From Paradesertivirga superstes (GTDB taxonomy: Bacteria > Bacteroidota > Bacteroidia > Sphingobacteriales > Sphingobacteriaceae), in the NCBI RefSeq assembly GCF_037622515.1, contig NZ_JBBJCN010000001.1, positions 558,001 to 622,000 on the forward strand: a DNA stretch of 64,000 nt, written 5' to 3'. How positions within the stretch are numbered: the first letter of the stretch is position 1; each line of letters opens with the position of its first letter. The translations under genes were made by a program, and so were the position numbers. Positions 1 to 9,387 of this stretch are shown one piece after another. The notes beneath the pieces were generated by a model. It saw only the letters and a list, made by a program, of their open reading frames with translations, did not search any database and was not told where the DNA came from.

Positions 1-360
1 ATCATCATCGGCACTTCGGCAACAATGCCCCAGCAAGAAGAAAAAACACAACCTGAGCACACCAATCTTAAAGTTCTCCCTAAAAAAATAAGTCACGAGG
101 AGCTTGAAAAAGTAATGAAGCATTACAATGCAGCATTAGGCGTGAGATGCAACTTTTGCCACGTAAGGAATGAGGAAACAAAAAAAATGGACTATGCAAG
201 TGATGCTAAGGAAGAGAAAGTTTCAGCAAGAGAGATGATGAAAATGACCAATAAGCTAAATATCAAAAATTTTGGCGAAAAGAAAAGTCAATATAACCAG
301 GCAGTGATGGAAGTAAGCTGTGCAACTTGTCATAGAGGTAAATCGCATCCTGAAAAATAG
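1..360 (+). CDS. c-type cytochrome, two heme sites (5' end outside window)
   Basis: The reading frame is open from the first base of the window, so the gene is cut at its 5' end; the Met codon at 25 is probably internal and the residues before it (IIIGTSAT) look like the end of a signal peptide. Two covalent heme motifs are visible, CNFCH about 40 residues after that Met and CATCH near the C-terminus. Size and spacing resemble the small cytochromes related to the photosynthetic reaction-centre cytochrome subunit that are common in Bacteroidota. It is probably exported and carries electrons, but the partner is unknown. The gene stops 54 bases before mazG, on the same strand. Confidence 0.75.
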   Translation: MIIGTSATMPQQEEKTQPEHTNLKVLPKKISHEELEKVMKHYNAALGVRCNFCHVRNEETKKMDYASDAKEEKVSAREMMKMTNKLNIKNFGEKKSQYNQAVMEVSCATCHRGKSHPEK

Positions 361-414
361 TTCATGCCTGCTTTAGATTAAAAAAATATTTATTACAGTT
401 CTCTTTCTTTCCAT

Positions 415-1224
415 ATGCCTTCTAATATCCCTCCATCTCAAGCATTAACACCACCCGCAGCATTTGAACGCTTGCTGACCATAATGGATACCTTACGGGA
501 TCAATGTCCATGGGATAAGAAGCAAACCCTTGAAACATTAAGACATCTCACCATTGAGGAAACTTATGAATTATCGGATGCAATTCTTGAGGGCGATAAA
601 CAGGAAATAAAAAAAGAACTGGGTGACATTATGCTTCACCTGGTTTTTTACGCACGGATAGGCTCAGAAACTGGCGATTTTACCATCACTGATGTTCTTA
701 ACAGCATTTGCGATAAGCTTATACATCGTCACCCTCATATCTACGGCGATGTGCAGGTAATTGATGAAGAGGATGTAAAGCGCAACTGGGAAAAATTAAA
801 ATTAAAAGAAGGCAATAAATCGGTACTTGAAGGCGTACCTTCATCACTCCCTGCTTTAATAAAAGCATCCCGAATTCAGGAAAAAGCAAGAGGAGTTGGC
901 TTTGACTGGGAAGAAAAAGGCCAGGTCTGGGAAAAAGTGGAAGAAGAAATGAAAGAGTTCAGAGATGAGTTTAACGCTGCGGATGAAACGATGATTGATA
1001 AAGATAAAGCGGAAGATGAGTTTGGTGATTTATTATTCTCATTAATAAATTATGCCAGGTTTATTGATATCAATCCGGAAGACGCTCTTGAAAAAACCAA
1101 TAAAAAATTTATAAAACGATTTCAATATCTTGAAAGCAAAGCTGTAAGTCTCAATAAGAGCCTTAAAGATATGACACTGGCAGAAATGGATGTCTTTTGG
1201 AATGAAGCAAAAAGCTTGTCATAA
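415..1224 (+). CDS. mazG: nucleoside triphosphate pyrophosphohydrolase MazG
   Basis: A 269-residue protein with two tandem MazG domains, close to the usual length of full-size MazG. The first domain has the metal-binding pattern EExxE (E48, E49, E52) followed by an ExxD pair (E68, D71); the second repeats this around residues 175-215 (EEEMKEF, then DEFGDLLFSL). The conserved CPWDKKQT segment near residue 31 is typical. Known members hydrolyse (d)NTPs to monophosphate and pyrophosphate, removing damaged nucleotides, and can affect ppGpp levels. It is cytosolic. Nothing in the following 155-base gap links it to the downstream sigma factor. Confidence 0.93.
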   Translation: MPSNIPPSQALTPPAAFERLLTIMDTLRDQCPWDKKQTLETLRHLTIEETYELSDAILEGDKQEIKKELGDIMLHLVFYARIGSETGDFTITDVLNSICDKLIHRHPHIYGDVQVIDEEDVKRNWEKLKLKEGNKSVLEGVPSSLPALIKASRIQEKARGVGFDWEEKGQVWEKVEEEMKEFRDEFNAADETMIDKDKAEDEFGDLLFSLINYARFIDINPEDALEKTNKKFIKRFQYLESKAVSLNKSLKDMTLAEMDVFWNEAKSLS

Positions 1225-1379
1225 AAATTTCTTTGTACTTTTACTTACCTGAAATTTCAGTTCATTATCTGTTACCTGTAGCATTATTATCTTAACATCC
1301 GTATTGTAAAGATAACGGGAATGCTCACCGGTTGTAATGCTGAAAAACGGCGATGCTTATAAACTGAAGCGCAATTTTA

Positions 1380-1931
1380 ATGCAAAAAATAACCGGCATA
1401 TCAGAACCCGAATTAATACAAAAATGTAAGTCGGGGGACCTCAAGTATCAGGAGCTGCTTTATAAGCAGTTTTATGGATATGCCATGGGTGTTGGTATGA
1501 GATATCTTTCTAACAGAGATGATGCAATGGAAGTGGTTAACGATTCGTTTATAAAGGTTTTTAAAGGCATACAATACTTTAAAGATACCCAGCCTTTTAA
1601 GGCATGGCTGAGAAGAATTGTGGTTAATACATCAATAGATTGTCTGAGAAAAAATCTAAAACATTCAAATCTTTTAGATATTGAGCAGGCGGCCTATGTG
1701 GGTAAATCTGCTGAAGTTATAGATCAGTTGTCGGCTAAAGACATATTAAAACTACTTGATTCACTTCCTGAAATTCACAGGATGGTTTTTAATCTTTATG
1801 AGATTGACGGATATAATCACGATGAGATTGGAAACATATTAAATATTCCGGTGAGTTCTTCGAGGGTTTATTTAAGCCGCGCAAAAGAGAAGTTAAGGAA
1901 ATATTTAACAGAGCAACAGGAGATAGTATGA
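1380..1931 (+). CDS. RNA polymerase sigma factor, ECF (sigma-70) family
   Basis: A 183-residue ECF sigma factor. Region 2 covers about residues 20-90 (the YLSNRDDAMEVVNDSFIKVF stretch is the -10 recognition helix area). Region 4 lies at about 125-175 and contains the helix-turn-helix segment GYNHDEIGNILNIPVSSSR. There is no region 1 or 3, as expected for ECF factors. Its stop overlaps the start of the next gene (ATGA at 1928-1931), implying translational coupling with a membrane protein that is its likely anti-sigma partner. The signal and regulon are unknown. Confidence 0.92.
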   Translation: MQKITGISEPELIQKCKSGDLKYQELLYKQFYGYAMGVGMRYLSNRDDAMEVVNDSFIKVFKGIQYFKDTQPFKAWLRRIVVNTSIDCLRKNLKHSNLLDIEQAAYVGKSAEVIDQLSAKDILKLLDSLPEIHRMVFNLYEIDGYNHDEIGNILNIPVSSSRVYLSRAKEKLRKYLTEQQEIV

Positions 1932-3280
1932 GTGATCAGTTCGATAAGAAACTCGTAAAGAAAATAAACGAGGTCTTCGATAACTTCGAGGATGGCTCAG
2001 CAAATGAGAGCTGGATGGAACTGCGTAAACAATTTCCTGAAAAAGCTTCAAAACCCGGCACAGCGATCTGGTGGGTAAGCTCAGCAGCAGCCATCCTATT
2101 ACTTTGCAGCGTCTGGTTCTTAACTAACGAGAAAAAGCCGGAAGAAACTAAAATCGTAAAATCATCTCCTCTGGAAAACACAGCCGGCCCTACTCTGCTT
2201 CCAGATACCATATCAGGAGATAGTAGTCTGACAGAAAATCCGATAGCATCCCTTGAGCCCGATTATCTAGCGACTAAAAAATTGCGTAATGTCAAAACCA
2301 GATCTAACCAAGATCAGGATATGATCTATGACTCAGCACAACAATCGCCGCCTGAAAAAGAATCAATGTCTGAAAATTCGCAGCATGATTTAACACTTAT
2401 GGCTTTAACACCAAATCCAGGTAAAACCGAAAAACCAGAATTGGCTTCCAATGCAATTTCTCCCTCTGATTCATCAAAAACAGAATCCTCAACAGGCACA
2501 TGGGTTGATAAATCTGGGGGAATAACTGATATTTATCCATCAGAAGTCATATCAAAAGAACAGTTATCTAATTTAATTCGAGTCGATAAAAAAGATAAAA
2601 AAAAGGATAAGCCTTTATCGGGTAAAATATTAAGTTTAGATATTTTTGCAGGAAGCTACTTTAATTATGCTGAAGGAAGCCGAACTAATATTAATACAGG
2701 ATTTGGGTTAACATCCGACTTGAAAATCTCTAAAAAACTTAAGATTTCAACCGGAGTTTCTTTGGGCCAGAATTCGCTAAAGTACAATCAACTTATTCCC
2801 AGGGAGGCGGCATTAAGTTTTGCCAGCTCACATGATGCAATTCCATTAAATCTTTCCAATAAACAGGGCATTACATCGTTAAATCCAATAAGTTATTCCA
2901 TCAATTCTTACGATGCAAAACTCTTGGGTCTGGATATTCCTGTTAATTTAAAATACACATTACTTGAGAAGAAAAATACTTTTTATTTAAGCACAGGATT
3001 CAGCTCAAACTTCTTTATTGATGAATCGTACACCTATACTTTCAATTATCAAACAAATAACAGCAAAGAACCAACTCTGCAAAGCAGCAGCAAATTCCAG
3101 AGTTTTGACTTTGCTAAAGTGTTAAATTTCTCAATGGGCCTGGATCATCGCATAAATAATCAAACGAAGCTTACTTTAGAACCATTTGTTAAATATCCAT
3201 TATCCGGATTGGGCGCTAATGATTTAAGGTTTGGAGCAGCGGGCATGAATTTGAAACTTAATTTTAATCGATCGAAATAA
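1928..3280 (+). CDS. putative anti-sigma/outer-membrane beta-barrel fusion protein
   Basis: A 450-residue protein. The first 45 residues are charged and helical, as in cytosolic anti-sigma domains that lack a zinc site. A single hydrophobic helix follows at about residues 47-65 (WWVSSAAAILLLCSVWFL), then a Ser/Thr/Pro/Glu-rich linker to about 230. Residues 235-450 alternate polar and hydrophobic residues with repeated aromatic-ended strands, like PorT-type barrels. The 4-base overlap with the ECF sigma gene supports a sigma/anti-sigma pair. An inner-membrane helix with a barrel-like C-terminus is topologically odd; the C-terminus may be a periplasmic beta domain. The anti-sigma role is inferred from position and layout, not from a recognised motif. 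Confidence 0.8.
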   Translation: MSDQFDKKLVKKINEVFDNFEDGSANESWMELRKQFPEKASKPGTAIWWVSSAAAILLLCSVWFLTNEKKPEETKIVKSSPLENTAGPTLLPDTISGDSSLTENPIASLEPDYLATKKLRNVKTRSNQDQDMIYDSAQQSPPEKESMSENSQHDLTLMALTPNPGKTEKPELASNAISPSDSSKTESSTGTWVDKSGGITDIYPSEVISKEQLSNLIRVDKKDKKKDKPLSGKILSLDIFAGSYFNYAEGSRTNINTGFGLTSDLKISKKLKISTGVSLGQNSLKYNQLIPREAALSFASSHDAIPLNLSNKQGITSLNPISYSINSYDAKLLGLDIPVNLKYTLLEKKNTFYLSTGFSSNFFIDESYTYTFNYQTNNSKEPTLQSSSKFQSFDFAKVLNFSMGLDHRINNQTKLTLEPFVKYPLSGLGANDLRFGAAGMNLKLNFNRSK

Positions 3281-3307
3281 AAACACAATCTACCACCTCA
3301 TCTATTT

Positions 3308-3760
3308 ATGAAAACATTTACACTAATACCCGCGGCATTTGTGTGCTTATGCTTTTGCATGTTATCCTGTGAAAAAGAATCGATTCATATCGATAAAGAG
3401 AATACATTTAATATACCGTTTACATCATCCCTGAATGAACATGTGGTAATTCAAAATGAATTATCACGAATATTTGTTCAGGTGAAAAACATTAGCGACA
3501 ATCGTTGTCAAGATCATTTGAATTGTTCCGACCCTGGAGAAGCAAGCGTACGAATCGAAGTTTCGAATATCAGCAACTCTAAAGCCGAAACCCTGTTGCA
3601 TCTTGGCTCAGTTAATTACGAATACCAAGACTCTGATAGTGTTACGCTAAACTTAGATGGCCGGTTATATAGTGTTTATTTAACAGGTGTGAATCCACAT
3701 CCGATGTTAGAAAGCAATGAAATTCAGACGGCTGAAATACTTGTTAAATTAAAAAACTAA
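3308..3760 (+). CDS. hypothetical lipoprotein
   Basis: A 150-residue protein with an export signal ending in a lipobox-like LSC (Cys at about residue 21), so it is probably lipid-anchored. The mature part is beta-rich and contains a CQDHLNCSDPGEA segment that could form a disulfide; similar extracytoplasmic beta-sandwich proteins are common in Bacteroidota. I do not recognise a functional family. It starts 27 bases after the sigma-linked membrane protein on the same strand, so it is probably the third gene of that operon and may be a target or accessory of the sigma system. Confidence 0.72.
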   Translation: MKTFTLIPAAFVCLCFCMLSCEKESIHIDKENTFNIPFTSSLNEHVVIQNELSRIFVQVKNISDNRCQDHLNCSDPGEASVRIEVSNISNSKAETLLHLGSVNYEYQDSDSVTLNLDGRLYSVYLTGVNPHPMLESNEIQTAEILVKLKN

Positions 3761-3766
3761 AAAATA

Positions 3767-4987
3767 TTATTTAAATGCAATTGCTTTAACAGGGCTAATC
3801 CTGGTAACCAGCATCGATGGTATGATCAATACCACCAAGCACACGATCAGCGTACCGATATTAAGGAATACTATATCAAGCCACTCTAATTGAACTGGTA
3901 CAAAAGACATATAATAGGAGGCCTGATCTAATTTAAAAAGATGCGTGTAGGCTTGCAGGAGGCCCAACCCAATTCCTAATGCATTGCCCAGCAGTAGTCC
4001 AAAACCTATAAGATATGCGGCATTACTCAAAAATATTTTCTGAATGCTCCAGTTTGAACTTCCGAGGGCTTTTAATATCCCAATCATATTGGTTCGTTCA
4101 AGGATGATGATTAACAGTGCTGAGATCATGTTAATGACTGCTACTGCAAGCATTAATATAAGTATCACCTGGGTATTTATATCGAGCAAAGAAAGCCATT
4201 GAAAAATAGTAGTATACCACTCTGTAATTGAAAAGGACCTGAGCCTAAAATTAATCAGATCAGACACTTCATTGCTTGTCTGATCTAATTTACCAAACTC
4301 TTTAACACGTATTTCATAGCCGCCAACCTGATTATCTTCCCAATTATTGAGCTTTTTTATTATCGACAAATCGCCGATTACATATGTTTTATCAACTTCT
4401 TCAACTCCTAAATCATAAATTCCTACAATTTTAAAGGGCCGTCTTCGCAGACTTTCCTGGATAAAATACATCAGAAAATCATCGCCTACCTTCAAACCTA
4501 AGCGGTTTGCAATATGTTGTGAAACTAAAATTTGTTTTTTCGCAGCTATACTATCCTTAAAATCAATAACTCTGCCTTTTACAAGGATTTTTTTGAAAAA
4601 ATCCCAGTGAAAAGATTTGTCGACGCCCTTAAAAACCACACCTTCAATTTCGTTGTCGGTGTTAATAATACCGGGCTTAATCGCGTATGGCTGTGCATAC
4701 TGTACCTGGGGAAGGGCTTCAATTTTTTTTAATGTATCAGAATTTAGAACAAAGGGTGAGTTTTCGTATGATGAATTGAGATCGTACTTTATTAAAAGGA
4801 TATCTCCCGAAAATCCTCTTATTTTTTCCCGGATTTCAGTTTTGAATCCTTTAACTACAGCCACTGCCAGAATCATTACGCTAAGACTCAGCATGATTCC
4901 AAGAATGGCGATGCGCACACTCAACTTAGAGAAAGTGCGTTTAGATTTAAAAGTGATTCTTTGCGCTATAAAAGCCGTTAGATTCAA
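3767..4987 (-). CDS. FtsX-family ABC transporter permease (LolC/E- or MacB-like)
   Basis: A 406-residue permease with one N-terminal membrane helix (about 26-48), a large periplasmic domain (about 50-265) and three C-terminal helices (about 272-295, 320-345, 370-395). This is the FtsX/LolCE layout. The C-terminus has the family pattern VTRISPVKAI. Such proteins work with an ATPase in lipoprotein release or efflux, but no ATPase gene is adjacent. The frame opens with TTG at 4987; homologous permeases also begin MNL-FIA, so I keep that start. It is convergent with the lipoprotein gene, with only 6 bases between them. Confidence 0.86.
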   Translation of the reverse strand: MNLTAFIAQRITFKSKRTFSKLSVRIAILGIMLSLSVMILAVAVVKGFKTEIREKIRGFSGDILLIKYDLNSSYENSPFVLNSDTLKKIEALPQVQYAQPYAIKPGIINTDNEIEGVVFKGVDKSFHWDFFKKILVKGRVIDFKDSIAAKKQILVSQHIANRLGLKVGDDFLMYFIQESLRRRPFKIVGIYDLGVEEVDKTYVIGDLSIIKKLNNWEDNQVGGYEIRVKEFGKLDQTSNEVSDLINFRLRSFSITEWYTTIFQWLSLLDINTQVILILMLAVAVINMISALLIIILERTNMIGILKALGSSNWSIQKIFLSNAAYLIGFGLLLGNALGIGLGLLQAYTHLFKLDQASYYMSFVPVQLEWLDIVFLNIGTLIVCLVVLIIPSMLVTRISPVKAIAFK

Positions 4988-5066
4988 GCTATAACTGTTT
5001 TTTTGTACTTTAGCAAAGATGCAAAAATTTCCATCGCTTGCTGGTTGAACTAAATATTAATATAAA

Positions 5067-6341
5067 ATGAGATTATTTATTCTTACCATATTACTTTCCG
5101 CTACGTTTATATCAGCATGCATTTCTGGTAATCCAGTACCCAGGCCTCCTTTCAGAACAAATATTCCGAACCCTTACACTGTTGATATTGATGCAATTAA
5201 CAATGTAAAAAAGGCCAAACTGATGACCGGAGCGGAACAGACAACATTGTACGTGCCCTTTCTTAAAGGTAAACGGATCGGAATGGTTTTAAACCAGACT
5301 TCCATTATCGGCAATAAGCATAGTGTTGACAGCCTTAAGAACCTCGGCATCAACATCGTAAAAGTATTCGGACCTGAACATGGTTTCAGGGGCCAGGCAA
5401 GTGCGGGGGCCAGGGTGGAGAATAATACCGATATAAGAACCGGCATACCCGTAATATCTCTTTATGGATCACATTACAAGCCTACAACAGAGGATTTAAA
5501 AGGCATTGATTTAATGGTTTTCGACATTCAGGATGTTGGAGCAAGGTTTTACACCTACATATCAACGCTCCATTATTTAATGGAAGCCTGCGCTGAGAAT
5601 AACCTGGAACTGATGATTTTAGACAGGCCAAATCCAAATGCATTCTCTATCGACGGACCAATTCTTGAGGAAAAATACAAATCATTTATCGGCATGCATC
5701 CTGTCCCGATCACTCACGGAATGACCATTGGTGAATATGCAAAAATGATAAACGGAGAAGGCTGGTTAAAAAATAAAATCCAGTGTAAACTGAACATTAT
5801 AAAAATGGCAAACTATACGCACTTAACTGAATACACTCTTCCTGTTAAGCCGTCTCCAAATTTAAATACACAACAATCTATTCTCTTATATCCATCCCTA
5901 TGTTTATTTGAAGGAACAATAATAAGTCAGGGAAGGGGCACCTACTTCCCTTTCCAGGTGCTGGGAAGTCCAAAGTTAAAAGGCAAATACACTTTTAACT
6001 TTAAGCCGGTGAGTATACCAGGCATGAGTGAAACACCATTACATCAAAACGAGATATGTTATGGTCTGGACTTAAGAAAGTATAACACAGACAATTTTCT
6101 TAGGTCAGGTAGAATTAATCTGAAATGGCTGATTGAGCTGTATAAAACATACCCTGAAAAAGATAAGTTTTTTGACTATAAACAAAACAAACAGATAAAT
6201 AACTTTGACCGTTTAGCCGGTACAGAAGGTCTTAAAGAGCAAATAATATCCGGAAAGACTGAGGATGAGATTCGACGGTCTTGGGAACCTTCATTATCAC
6301 ATTACAAACTGATGCGAAAAAAATATTTACTCTACCAATAA
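5067..6341 (+). CDS. DUF1343 lipoprotein, NamZ-like exo-beta-N-acetylmuramidase
   Basis: A 424-residue protein with a lipoprotein signal (SAC, Cys at about residue 18). The DUF1343 core is evident from LKGKRIGMVLNQTS, FGPEHGFRG, GIPVISLYG, MVFDIQDVGARFYTY and DRPNPN. Characterised DUF1343 proteins (NamZ) cleave terminal N-acetylmuramic acid from peptidoglycan fragments, so a periplasmic or outer-membrane role in cell-wall recycling is likely. That activity is inferred from the family. It is followed 10 bases later by fmt on the same strand. Confidence 0.88.
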   Translation: MRLFILTILLSATFISACISGNPVPRPPFRTNIPNPYTVDIDAINNVKKAKLMTGAEQTTLYVPFLKGKRIGMVLNQTSIIGNKHSVDSLKNLGINIVKVFGPEHGFRGQASAGARVENNTDIRTGIPVISLYGSHYKPTTEDLKGIDLMVFDIQDVGARFYTYISTLHYLMEACAENNLELMILDRPNPNAFSIDGPILEEKYKSFIGMHPVPITHGMTIGEYAKMINGEGWLKNKIQCKLNIIKMANYTHLTEYTLPVKPSPNLNTQQSILLYPSLCLFEGTIISQGRGTYFPFQVLGSPKLKGKYTFNFKPVSIPGMSETPLHQNEICYGLDLRKYNTDNFLRSGRINLKWLIELYKTYPEKDKFFDYKQNKQINNFDRLAGTEGLKEQIISGKTEDEIRRSWEPSLSHYKLMRKKYLLYQ

Positions 6342-6351
6342 ATATATCATT

Positions 6352-7281
6352 ATGAGAATAATATTCATGGGTACGCCTGATTTTGCAGTTGCATCGTTGG
6401 ATGCACTTTTAAAAGCGGGATTTGAAATAATTGCAGTAGTAACTGCACCCGATAAACCTGCCGGACGAGGTCAAAAAATACAAGAATCTGCAGTTAAACA
6501 ATATGCTGTTTCTAAAGGCCTGGAAGTTCTTCAGCCAGTAAAACTAAAAGACCCCGAATTTCTTAAAAAGCTTGAAACGCTTAATCCAGATTTACAAGTT
6601 GTTGTAGCTTTTAGAATGCTTCCCGAAGTAGTATGGGATATGCCTCTTATGGGAACAATTAATTTACACGGCTCACTCCTTCCCTATTATCGCGGGGCTG
6701 CGCCTATAAACTGGGCTGTTATAAATGGCGAAAAAGAAACTGGTGTGACCACTTTCTTTCTTCAGCATGAAATTGACACCGGAAATATCTTATTTTCTGA
6801 GAAAGTGCCTATAGGCGACAGTGAGACAGCTGGCGAAGTTCACGACAAATTAATGTATTCAGGAGCTCAGCTATTGGTTAAAACGGTAAGAGCAATTGAA
6901 GCTGGTGATTATACTCCCGTTTCTCAGGAAGAGGCAATAAAACACGCTTTACTGACTGATGAATTACCCCATGCCCCAAAAATCTTTAAAGAAGATTGTC
7001 TCATAAACTGGAATTTACCGGCACAAAAAGTTTATAATCACATCCGTGGTCTAAGTCCTTATCCAACAGCTTATACCTCTTTTAAAGATAAAATATTAAA
7101 AATTTATTCTGCTGAATTATTGAGCAAAGAGCCTGGCATACAACCCGGAGGATTTCTTAGTGATGATAAAACCTATCTCAGGTTTGCTTGCCTGGATGGT
7201 TTCATTTGTGTTAAAGATATTCAGCTGGAGGGGAAGAAACGAATGAATATCGAGGAGTTTTTAAGAGGGTTTAGATCTTAA
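6352..7281 (+). CDS. fmt: methionyl-tRNA formyltransferase
   Basis: A 309-residue Fmt, the normal length. The N-terminal formyltransferase domain starts MRIIFMGTPDFAVASLDAL and carries the 10-formyl-THF/catalytic segment HGSLLPYYRGAAPINWA at about residues 103-119. The C-terminal OB-fold domain for tRNA binding runs from about 205 (NWNLPAQKVYNHIRGLSPYP) to the end. The enzyme formylates initiator Met-tRNA. It is not next to def, its frequent partner; here it follows the DUF1343 gene and is convergent with an aminotransferase gene. Confidence 0.95.
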   Translation: MRIIFMGTPDFAVASLDALLKAGFEIIAVVTAPDKPAGRGQKIQESAVKQYAVSKGLEVLQPVKLKDPEFLKKLETLNPDLQVVVAFRMLPEVVWDMPLMGTINLHGSLLPYYRGAAPINWAVINGEKETGVTTFFLQHEIDTGNILFSEKVPIGDSETAGEVHDKLMYSGAQLLVKTVRAIEAGDYTPVSQEEAIKHALLTDELPHAPKIFKEDCLINWNLPAQKVYNHIRGLSPYPTAYTSFKDKILKIYSAELLSKEPGIQPGGFLSDDKTYLRFACLDGFICVKDIQLEGKKRMNIEEFLRGFRS

Positions 7282-7293
7282 CAGACGAAACAG

Positions 7294-8133
7294 CTAAGTT
7301 ATTGACGCATTCAATTTTCCAATTAACTCCTTTGATACTTCATTAAAGTATCGCTTGGTGTTAAAACCCATAACCCACTGTATTCCTCGCGAAGCATTCG
7401 TAAGGAATACTTCTTCAGCTTCATTTAAAATATCGGGATTGATTTGCGCTTCTATCACCTCCATTTTGTTCTCTTTTGCAAGTTTCATAACTACGGTTCG
7501 CATTACCCCTGCAATGCAACCCTCCGTCAATGCGGGCGTATATATCTTCTTTTTAAATACAACGAACACATTTGCGCTCATTGCTTCACATAAAAAACCT
7601 GTATTATTCAGAATGAAAACTTCATCCAAAGAATTCTCCTTTCGGTGAATGCCTGCCATCACATACACCAGAGAGTTGCAAGTTTTATGATTTGCCAGAA
7701 TATTTATTGGTTTTGTAACTTCATCATAGACATCAACGATTAATCCTTTAGCCTGATTAATATACGTTCCTTCATCAGATTTGCTCATTTCAATCGCGTA
7801 GCCAAACTGGTTTCCAGCAGGGCTGTATAACCCTTCAGCATCACGATAAACAGTTAGTCTGACCCGGGCATTCTGTCCGTAGCTATTTCTCTTAACCAGT
7901 TCTTCTACCTTATTGATTAAAAACCTGGCATCTAGCTTTGAATATCCATCAATCTTTAAAACCATCATTCCTCGCTGCAACCGTTCGGCATGAAGTTCTG
8001 CAAATCTTAGCTTTCCTTTTAAATAACGCATTGATTCAAACAATCCATCTCCATATCTGAAGGAGCGGTTTGCAATTGTAAGAACCGGCTGGACTGCCGG
8101 AACAATCTCTCCGTTATAATTAATGAAATTCAT
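7294..8133 (-). CDS. class IV aminotransferase (D-amino-acid/branched-chain/PabC-like)
   Basis: A 279-residue fold-type IV PLP enzyme. The N-terminus has the FRYGDGLFESMR motif (about 26-36), the PLP lysine is K150 (NHKTCNS), and FLCEAMSANVFV and the C-terminal loop LTNASRGIQWV match the family. Members make branched-chain or D-amino acids or 4-aminobenzoate (4-amino-4-deoxychorismate lyase). Because a PabB-like gene lies at 18.4 kb in the same window, a PabC role in folate synthesis is possible, but sequence alone does not settle the substrate. Confidence 0.88.
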   Translation of the reverse strand: MNFINYNGEIVPAVQPVLTIANRSFRYGDGLFESMRYLKGKLRFAELHAERLQRGMMVLKIDGYSKLDARFLINKVEELVKRNSYGQNARVRLTVYRDAEGLYSPAGNQFGYAIEMSKSDEGTYINQAKGLIVDVYDEVTKPINILANHKTCNSLVYVMAGIHRKENSLDEVFILNNTGFLCEAMSANVFVVFKKKIYTPALTEGCIAGVMRTVVMKLAKENKMEVIEAQINPDILNEAEEVFLTNASRGIQWVMGFNTKRYFNEVSKELIGKLNASIT

Positions 8134-8172
8134 AAACTTGATAAAATATTCTCAATTACAACCCTTAAATGA

Positions 8173-9210
8173 TTAATCTGCTTTTATATTCGACACATAA
8201 TTTCGCCACTTTTCCATTACGGCCTGAAAATCAGCAGGTAAATCGGACTCAAAGTGTATACGTTGCTTCGTTACCGGATGTTCAAATCCCAAAGATTTAG
8301 CATGCAAGGCCTGACGCGGTATAATCTCAAAACAATTCTCAACAAATTGTTTATACTTACTGAATACCGTTCCCTTAATAATTTTATTACCGCCATAGGA
8401 AGCATCACTAAATAAAGGATGCCCTATATGTTGCATATGCGCCCGTATTTGATGAGTGCGGCCGGTTTCTAACTGACATTCAATAAGCGTAACATAGTTA
8501 AAACGCTCTAAAACCTTATAATGCGTTACAGACCATTTTCCTTTTGATTCATCATCATAGATATCCATAATTTTGCGATCGCGTAAACTTCTGCCAATAT
8601 AACCTGTCACTGTACCATCCTCCTTTAAATCGCCCCAAACTAAGGCTATATATTTTCTGGTGATACTATGATCAAAAAACTGTTTCGCAAGATACGACAT
8701 AGCAAATTCGTTCCTGCTTATAAGTAACAATCCCGAAGTATCTTTATCGATGCGATGAACCAGGCCGGGCCTTCCGTCATTACCCGGTAGCTGGGGAAGT
8801 TGCTGAAAATGATAAACAAGGCCATTAACAAGTGTGCCCGTATAATTGTTATAACCAGGATGTACTACCATTCCAGCCGGTTTATTAACTACTAATACGT
8901 CATCGTCTTCATAAATTATATCTAATGGAATATTTTCAGGATAAACCTCTGTATCACGAGGCGGGTGTGGCAATACAATAGAAATAACATCAGCCGGCTT
9001 AACTTTATAACTTGCCTTCACCTGTTTATCATTCACAAGAACGCTACCCGTCTCTATTGCATTTTGGATTCTGCTTCTTGATGCATTCTCGACTCGCAGC
9101 ATCAAAAACTTATCAATTCTTAAAAGCGATTGCCCTTTATCAACCACTACCCTAAGATGTTCGTATAGATCTTGCTCCTCCTGTTCTATTAATTCAACGT
9201 CCTCAGCCAT
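8173..9210 (-). CDS. rluD: 23S rRNA pseudouridine synthase, RluD family
   Basis: A 345-residue enzyme with an N-terminal S4 RNA-binding domain (about residues 28-85, LRIDKFLMLRVENASRSRIQ) and a pseudouridine synthase domain from about 100. The catalytic aspartate is D155 in HRIDKDTSG. The downstream motif GRTHQIRAHM is also present. RluD-type enzymes modify helix 69 of 23S rRNA. A Bacteroidota promoter box lies only 4 bases before the ATG, so the mRNA may be leaderless. RluD versus a close RluA-family paralogue is assigned by length and the S4 domain. Confidence 0.92.
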   Translation of the reverse strand: MAEDVELIEQEEQDLYEHLRVVVDKGQSLLRIDKFLMLRVENASRSRIQNAIETGSVLVNDKQVKASYKVKPADVISIVLPHPPRDTEVYPENIPLDIIYEDDDVLVVNKPAGMVVHPGYNNYTGTLVNGLVYHFQQLPQLPGNDGRPGLVHRIDKDTSGLLLISRNEFAMSYLAKQFFDHSITRKYIALVWGDLKEDGTVTGYIGRSLRDRKIMDIYDDESKGKWSVTHYKVLERFNYVTLIECQLETGRTHQIRAHMQHIGHPLFSDASYGGNKIIKGTVFSKYKQFVENCFEIIPRQALHAKSLGFEHPVTKQRIHFESDLPADFQAVMEKWRNYVSNIKAD

Positions 9211-9214
9211 TCCG

Positions 9215-9222
9215 CAAAATTA
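9215..9222 (-). promoter_or_regulatory. -7 promoter box of rluD
   Basis: On the minus strand this reads TAATTTTG, a match to the Bacteroidota TAnnTTTG box. It ends 4 bases before the rluD ATG, which would put the transcription start at or very near the start codon. Confidence 0.5.
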
Positions 9223-9387
9223 AACTTTGAAATTTAATTCATGTCAGAGAAACATATACTTAATTTATTCGTATTAAATTTTTTAATTGTTAAGCTATGA
9301 AGAAGTTCAGGAAAAATATAAAAGTGTTCTTAAATTTTTTCCCATTTTTGATACGGGAAATATATTATAAACACTAATTCGAATAGA

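Noticed and set aside
9297..9377. 26-codon frame starting MKKFRKNIKV before the DUF6588 gene
   Set aside because: Too short, AT-rich and without a family or ribosome site; likely chance in the upstream region.
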